DNA from: Acarospora socialis
Taxonomy: Eukaryota > Ascomycota > Lecanoromycetes > Acarosporales > Acarosporaceae
Direction of reading: 5' to 3'
Length of the DNA stretch: 64,000 bases
Assembly (NCBI GenBank): GCA_025617375.2
Contig: JAMYGW020000011.1
Span: 1,302,001-1,366,000 of the forward strand
Of this stretch, positions 59,243 to 64,000 are shown piece by piece (the first letter of the stretch is position 1; every line of letters starts with the position of its first letter). The notes beneath the pieces were generated by a model. The model was not told the origin of the DNA, did not search any database, and worked only from the letters and a program-made list of their open reading frames with translations. The translations under genes and the position numbers were made by a program.

Positions 59243-60062
59243 ATGGCGCTCATGGATGAGGCTCCCCTGGCGTCCCTGTCGCTCACACATGTGCACTACG
59301 TACGAAATACTTTCCAGGTCTTCAAGTTCCTATGCTAACAACACAACGTCTACCGCCAACAGAACCCTGCCGATCCCATCTCCTACCTCTGCGCATGGCT
59401 TGCCCTCGTACCCCAAGGTCTCTGTGTGGTTTACATTACACTGATATGGGCGACCCGCGAGGTCGAGATTTTACTGCTATTTGCTGGCCAGATGGGCTGT
59501 GAAGCGCTCAATTTCGTCTTGAAGCGGTGGATCAAGGAGGAAAGGCCCAAACGTGTGTCCGATCTGAGTCTTACGGAGCGAGCGCTGAATTGATGCAGAA
59601 ATGTACGGCAAAGGCTATGGTATGCCTTCCTCGCACGCTCAATTCGTAGCCTACTTCTCCATATCCTTGGCGCTCTTCCTCCTCATTCGACACGTCCCTC
59701 ATCCGTCTGCGACTCATACGCCTAGCTCCTTTTCAGAGAGGATACTTCTTTCCATAATCGCCTTGAATGGTGCTGCAGTCGTTGCAGCAAGCCGGGTATA
59801 TTTAAACTACCATACACCAAAACAGGTCCTTGTAGGATGCGCCGCCGGAGTTGTGTCTGCTGTGGCATGGTTTTGCATTACAGCATGTCTGAGAAGGTTC
59901 GGTTGGATTGAATGGCTGCTAGATAGTAGAGTTGCACGAATGTTGAGGGTGAGAGATCTGGTTATCGGTGAGGATCTGGTCGATGCTGGCTGGGCAAGAT
60001 GGGAAGCTCGAAGGAAGATTAGACAGAGTATCGCAAATGGTGTTAGAGAGAAGACCCAATGA
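59243..60062 (+). CDS. CAX4: dolichyl-diphosphatase
   Basis: There are three exons: 59243-59299, 59363-59552 and 59599-60062, giving 236 residues; the in-frame ATG at 59252 would give 233. The PAP2 phosphatase motifs are all visible: KRWIKEERPK (K-x6-RP), GMPSSHAQF (PSxH) and SRVYLNYHTPKQ (SR-x5-H). At least three TM helices are seen (VVYITLIWATREVEILLLF, FSISLALFLLIRH, GVVSAVAWFCITACL). In yeast Cax4 dephosphorylates dolichyl pyrophosphate in the ER lumen, recycling the carrier for N-glycosylation. It shares this pathway with the GH63 glucosidase gene 20 kb away. Confidence 0.94.
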
Positions 60063-60555
60063 GTCCATTCAAAATCACGAACGAATCAGAAAAGGTATGT
60101 AGGAGTCTGATGTGGTGAGATATCATACTGCGAAGCTGCCCTCAACGACGTGTCAACTAGAATCGGGCAAATTGGACGTGTCGACAGCTCCTCTCCCGTG
60201 AACCAACCGCGTGAAGCTGGCTTTATCTACCACTTCGCTGACTCAAGAGTCTTTCAGCGTCAACGACGGTGTGAGCAGCGTACGTCGGCGGTGACCTTTG
60301 GTCTTACATCCTTCAGCTGCGCTTGTACGCAAGCTTATACACTTTCATTAGCTGATTCTTATCTTAGCAACACTAGCAAGTTTGTTCCTCCGCAACAGTC
60401 AGCGTAAGATGGCTGGGATGTGCTGAGGTGGAAACTAACTGTTTCCTTGCTTTTGACCTAAAAGTGCGTTCCCGCAACAGATGCCTCTGCCGTAGTGTCG
60501 TCCACAGGATAGCTATCTGTGTACCCTACAGGTCGCATGGACGTCACTGCGCCAT
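60063..60555. other. intergenic between convergent genes
   Basis: 493 bp of 3' flanks; no supported gene or RNA. Confidence 0.5.
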
Positions 60556-62738
60556 TCAAAGTGCTAGTAGTGAATCCGGGGTGCTATTCGTAGCCTTGTT
60601 GGGTTGCTCCAGTTCGTAGCTGAGGACCGTGTGGTCATAATATGTCAACATCAAACGATACCGCCGTGATGATTCGACACTGCGCCACGACTCGTCTCGA
60701 GCGTTACCATCTTGGCTGCCACTTTCTCCACCTCCTAGCACAAGTTCGCGACCCTGAATTGGTCCAACCGCCATGCCGAGCAAAGGCACATCTGGACGGT
60801 ATCCAAGAACCTCTTGCGAGTGGAAGGGAAGAATTGCGTCCAGCCGGAAAGCCAAGTGTTTGGTAGGAAAGGCCATTCGCGTCAGAGTCAGCAACGCTAC
60901 CCTTCCAGCTTGTGTCGCAACAGCTACAATACCAAGCTCTGGTATCTGCGCAAGCATGTTGAGCCGGCTGTATCGATTCAGCCACTGAAGGCTAAGTGGA
61001 AGATTTTGCAGAAGAGGTTTCTCAAGTACTACACTAGGATCTTCGATAGGGTTCCGAAGTAACCGGATATCGATCTGGGAGGTGTGAATGACAGGGTAGC
61101 GCGGCCAATTGAGGTTTGACACCTTATCAGGGGTAGCCGTAGAGACTTCCTTTCGGTTTGGAGAGACTGTGACCCGACGCCGAGGTGTTGAAGTTTCAAG
61201 TTGAGTAGGAACGTTAAGATTGAGCGATTCTGAAGGCACATGTTCTTGACTTGTACTCGTAGGTTGCTCTGTCGCCAACAAAGCACTCGTATCATAGGCG
61301 TTCTGAACCAGAGAAGAGTGGGAATCCTCTTCCACCCCATATGCCTCGCCCAGAGGTGATTGGTCGAGAAAATCATCTATACCTTCGGAGTCGTACATCC
61401 CCTCGTCATCCTCATCGTCGGAAATGCCAGCAAGTGGTAAGGCCTCCGCAGCCGACTCCGAATAGGTTGCATGCCAGATAGAAGCATCTTCTACATCTCC
61501 GCGGCTTGCTGAAATATTCCAAACGTCACGCTGGCGATCGGGATCACATCCAAATCCCTCTCGAAGGTTGTACGTAAGCCGGAAAGCATGAGTATCGAGA
61601 CACATTATGCCCCAGCCGTAGTTCCTGACAGTCTCGGCATCAATCGAAGGTTACCTCAAGATACAGGAGATGGTACCTACCTATAGTGATCGACCCAAAT
61701 GTCTCTGGACCCAGGGGACATGGTCGAGGGTGAAAACCGGTGCCGACGAATTTCCTTCCGAGACCAGATATCCCATACGATCATCCAGCCGTCAATGCCG
61801 GTGCTGATCAACCAGCGCCCTTCTTTGTCGTCATGTGTGTTGCAGAAAGCAATGTTTGGGATATTGGCCTTATGCCCTTCCAGTACGATTCGTATGTTTT
61901 GGCTACGTTGAGTGGAAGAAAGAGGCTCATGCCTTCCTGCTACGGTTCTCCAGGTTGTGTGCTTGGACAAGTGTTTGAAGGCCGGAGTAGCATCGTCATC
62001 TTCTGAGTCGACGCTTCCAACCGAGAGGGCAAAAGCAAATACTGTGATCTCAGCCGTATTGGCACTAACGGCAATCATTCTGCTCGCCCTGTGCACTGCA
62101 AGACCCCAGGCACTCATGCCAACGTTCTCGTTGAAGAATGGTCTGAGATTCTCGTCATCGGTACAGCCGCTTGCCGTGTGAACGTTCCGCCGCTCGAGCG
62201 CGTTGAACACAGCGCTTGTGTGATACGCCAAGACGTCTCCATCGTCGCAGACACAAGCAAGGATTTCCTCCTCCCCCAATTCGTCCACTAAGATACTGTT
62301 CACGGCATGGGGATGTCTCGGATCTATGTAGCCTGCAAGACTAGGTTCCGAAGCGGGAAGTGTCAGGATCAGTTCCGGTCGTTTTGGGAGCGCTTGCGTT
62401 GGGAATCGAGGTTTGTAGACGTAGACTTCATCGCGGTACACAACGAAATAGAGGTTGTAACGCTGAGACAGAGCGGTCTAATAGACGTAAGTCTTAGTAA
62501 ACATCCCACTTGTTTGGGTGCAACAGAAGTTTTACCAAGTTGTTCCTCCAGCGGCAAATCTTCGGGACTTCCTTATCCTCTGCACTGGTTAGTTCTGTCA
62601 GATCTCAGCCGCACATCGGTGGTTATGGCTTGAGTCCTACTCTGGGAACTGGCAAGATTGTCAGCACGCGGGGTTGATGGACGGCTTTTCTGGCTCTGTA
62701 ATCTACTTACCCTCTCTTGTCCACTCTGCACACCACAT
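60556..62738 (-). CDS. CRT10: CRT10-like WD-repeat protein
   Basis: There are four exons: 62711-62738, 62536-62594, 61681-62477 and 60556-61624, giving 650 residues. The first exon is nine codons (MWCAEWTRE); it was found by frame matching, as the next exon continues WRNNLTALSQRYNLYFVVYR. A larger ATG frame at 62782 does not join in phase. WD-like segments include EEEILACVCDDGDVLAYHT, GLAVHRASRMIAVSANTAEI and EGHKANIPNIAFCN with WLISTGIDGWMIVWDI. NYGWGIMCLDTHAFRLTY follows. An acidic loop of about 150 residues precedes the last repeat. In yeast CRT10 affects expression of ribonucleotide reductase genes; the molecular role is unclear. It is head to head with the TDA3-like gene (370 bp). Confidence 0.88.
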
Positions 62739-63108
62739 GGAGAGATGGAGATCTCTGTGAAGCCCCTCCCCTCACCCTCCATTGAACGTGAGAAGCTCCA
62801 AGCTGCTGTTTACTCATGCATTGAACTGGGATACTTTAAGCTTCAGATGACGTCCGAGCTATCGATAACTTCGTACACAGTAGGCTGAACCTTCGCTTTG
62901 GGAACATTTCGGCCCGGCGGGGTGTCGATCTCCCAGAGATAACGAACGATAAGTACGGAGTACGAGACCATATGAAGCGCATCCCACTTCCAATTCATAA
63001 CTACCCTACCTCTCGTAAAGAAACAGCAACATCGTTTTAGTACGGAGGTCATAGCTATCAAAGAGCACCATATTCAATCTGTTGTCCAGAAGTTTTGAGG
63101 GCATTACA
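62739..63108. promoter_or_regulatory. shared intergenic region of CRT10 and TDA3-like genes
   Basis: 370 bp between divergent starts; no specific motif assigned. Confidence 0.45.
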
Positions 63109-64000
63109 ATGGAAAACACCGGGGACAAGAAGAACATTGTCATTATCGGTTCGCCACCTCTCCCTATTCTACGACCATTCGGCAGCGACTTGATCGATAC
63201 TGAAGTCTGACGATATATCATCAAAGGAGGTGGCATAATTGGATGTACATCCGCATACTTTCTGACACGGCATCCTTCATACGACCCTGCCCGTCACACC
63301 ATCACCCTCCTCGAAGCCAGCAAAATCGCAGGTGGCGCCTCCGGCAAAGCCGGCGGTCTGCTGGCCCTGTGGGCGTATCCCAGCAACATTGTGCCCTTGA
63401 GCTATCGACTGCACGCCGAGCTCGCAAAAGAGCATGGCGGAGATCAAAGATGGGGATATAGGCGCATACATTGCGGCCAACTGACGGCGAAGGGACGAGC
63501 CCTCGGCGCAGTGAATGGCAAGAATGGTAATAAACAGAACGGGGATTCGAATTCGGTCTCACTGCAAAAGAGGAGCAAAGAGGCCATTGGCACTCTGCGA
63601 GCGGCAGGTATACCCAAAGACCTCGACTGGTTCGCCACGGATAGTGTAAAAGACTACGACGAGATGGGCGGTCCGGACACGACGGCGCAGGTGCACCCCT
63701 ACCAGTTCACGACGTCCATGGCCCAGCTGGCAGAAGAGAAAGGCGCCAAAGTCCTTCTCGGCTCCGTCACAAGCATCAACCAGTCCTCCAACGCCGTCCA
63801 ATCCGTCACATACCAAGACAAAGACACCCGCGAAACACACACCATCCCCGCAACCGACGTCATCATCTCCGCCGGCCCCTGGACGCAATCCATCTACCCA
63901 CCCGCCCCCATCTCCGCCCTGCGCGCCCACAGCGTCACCATCCGCCCCTCGCGACCCGTCTCCGCCTACGCCCTGTTCACCGACATCACGCTGCCCTCGT
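63109..64000 (+). CDS. FAD-dependent oxidoreductase, TDA3-like (partial)
   Basis: Exon 1 (63109-63148) and exon 2 (from 63227, running off the window's right edge) join to MENTGDKKNIVIIGGGIIGC, splitting the FAD-binding GxGxxG motif, as in many DAO-family genes. The first 280 or so residues are seen. TITLLEASKIAGGASGKAGG is the second nucleotide-binding strand with the family's ASGKAGG loop, and DVIISAGPWTQSIYP is the later FAD-contact strand. The family (DAO) includes amino-acid and sarcosine oxidases; the ASGKAGG form is closest to yeast Tda3, a putative oxidoreductase linked to endosome-Golgi traffic. The C-terminus and its substrate residues are outside the window. Confidence 0.85.

Noticed and set aside
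62739-62782. Upstream ATG for CRT10 at 62782
   Set aside because: Its 24-codon exon ends in a phase that no acceptor can match; the ATG at 62738 joins in phase to the conserved sequence.

Overview
The window is nuclear DNA of a filamentous ascomycete (Pezizomycotina; a Dothideomycete is my guess, not shown). The evidence is about thirty genes with short GT-AG introns (about 45-160 nt, many with CTRAC-like branch sites), no operons, TTAGGG-type repeats, a CFEM-GPCR-like receptor, a UstYa-like double HxxHC protein and a secondary-metabolism-type P450. Gene models were built by hand: exon joins were accepted when frame, splice sites and family sequence agreed.

Layout. 1-24 kb and 31-40 kb are mostly conserved housekeeping genes: MED6, an ASXH-domain protein, SEC22, CLPTM1, a LOG-type hydrolase, proteasome alpha6 (PRE5), VPS55, SLD7, ELP5, SNRNP27, an MMTAG2-like protein and ER glucosidase I (GH63). 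56.9-64 kb is a second conserved block: ITT1-like RBR ligase, dolichyl-diphosphatase, CRT10 and a TDA3-like FAD oxidoreductase that runs off the right edge. Five pairs of conserved genes stand head to head over about 0.3-0.4 kb.

Between them lie accessory stretches. At 25.1-31.1 kb are a UstYa-like membrane protein, a TauD-type dioxygenase and an MFS transporter. At 40-55.3 kb are an ankyrin/TM protein, a decayed aspartic-protease-like gene, a small secreted Cys-rich protein, a P450, a CFEM receptor and a large unknown protein, separated by long gene-poor, partly AT-rich DNA with a foldback element and an interstitial telomere-like tract. No virus-like element was recognised.

The most unusual feature is at 25.1-26.2 kb. 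A type II membrane protein with two HxxHC motifs ends in twenty MHP[DENK][SGRNT] pentapeptides, encoded by a 15-bp minisatellite in its own last exon. The repeat begins just before the intron. A second notable locus is a MYND-finger gene (33.3-34.5 kb) whose frame is intact over 394 codons except for two internal stops.
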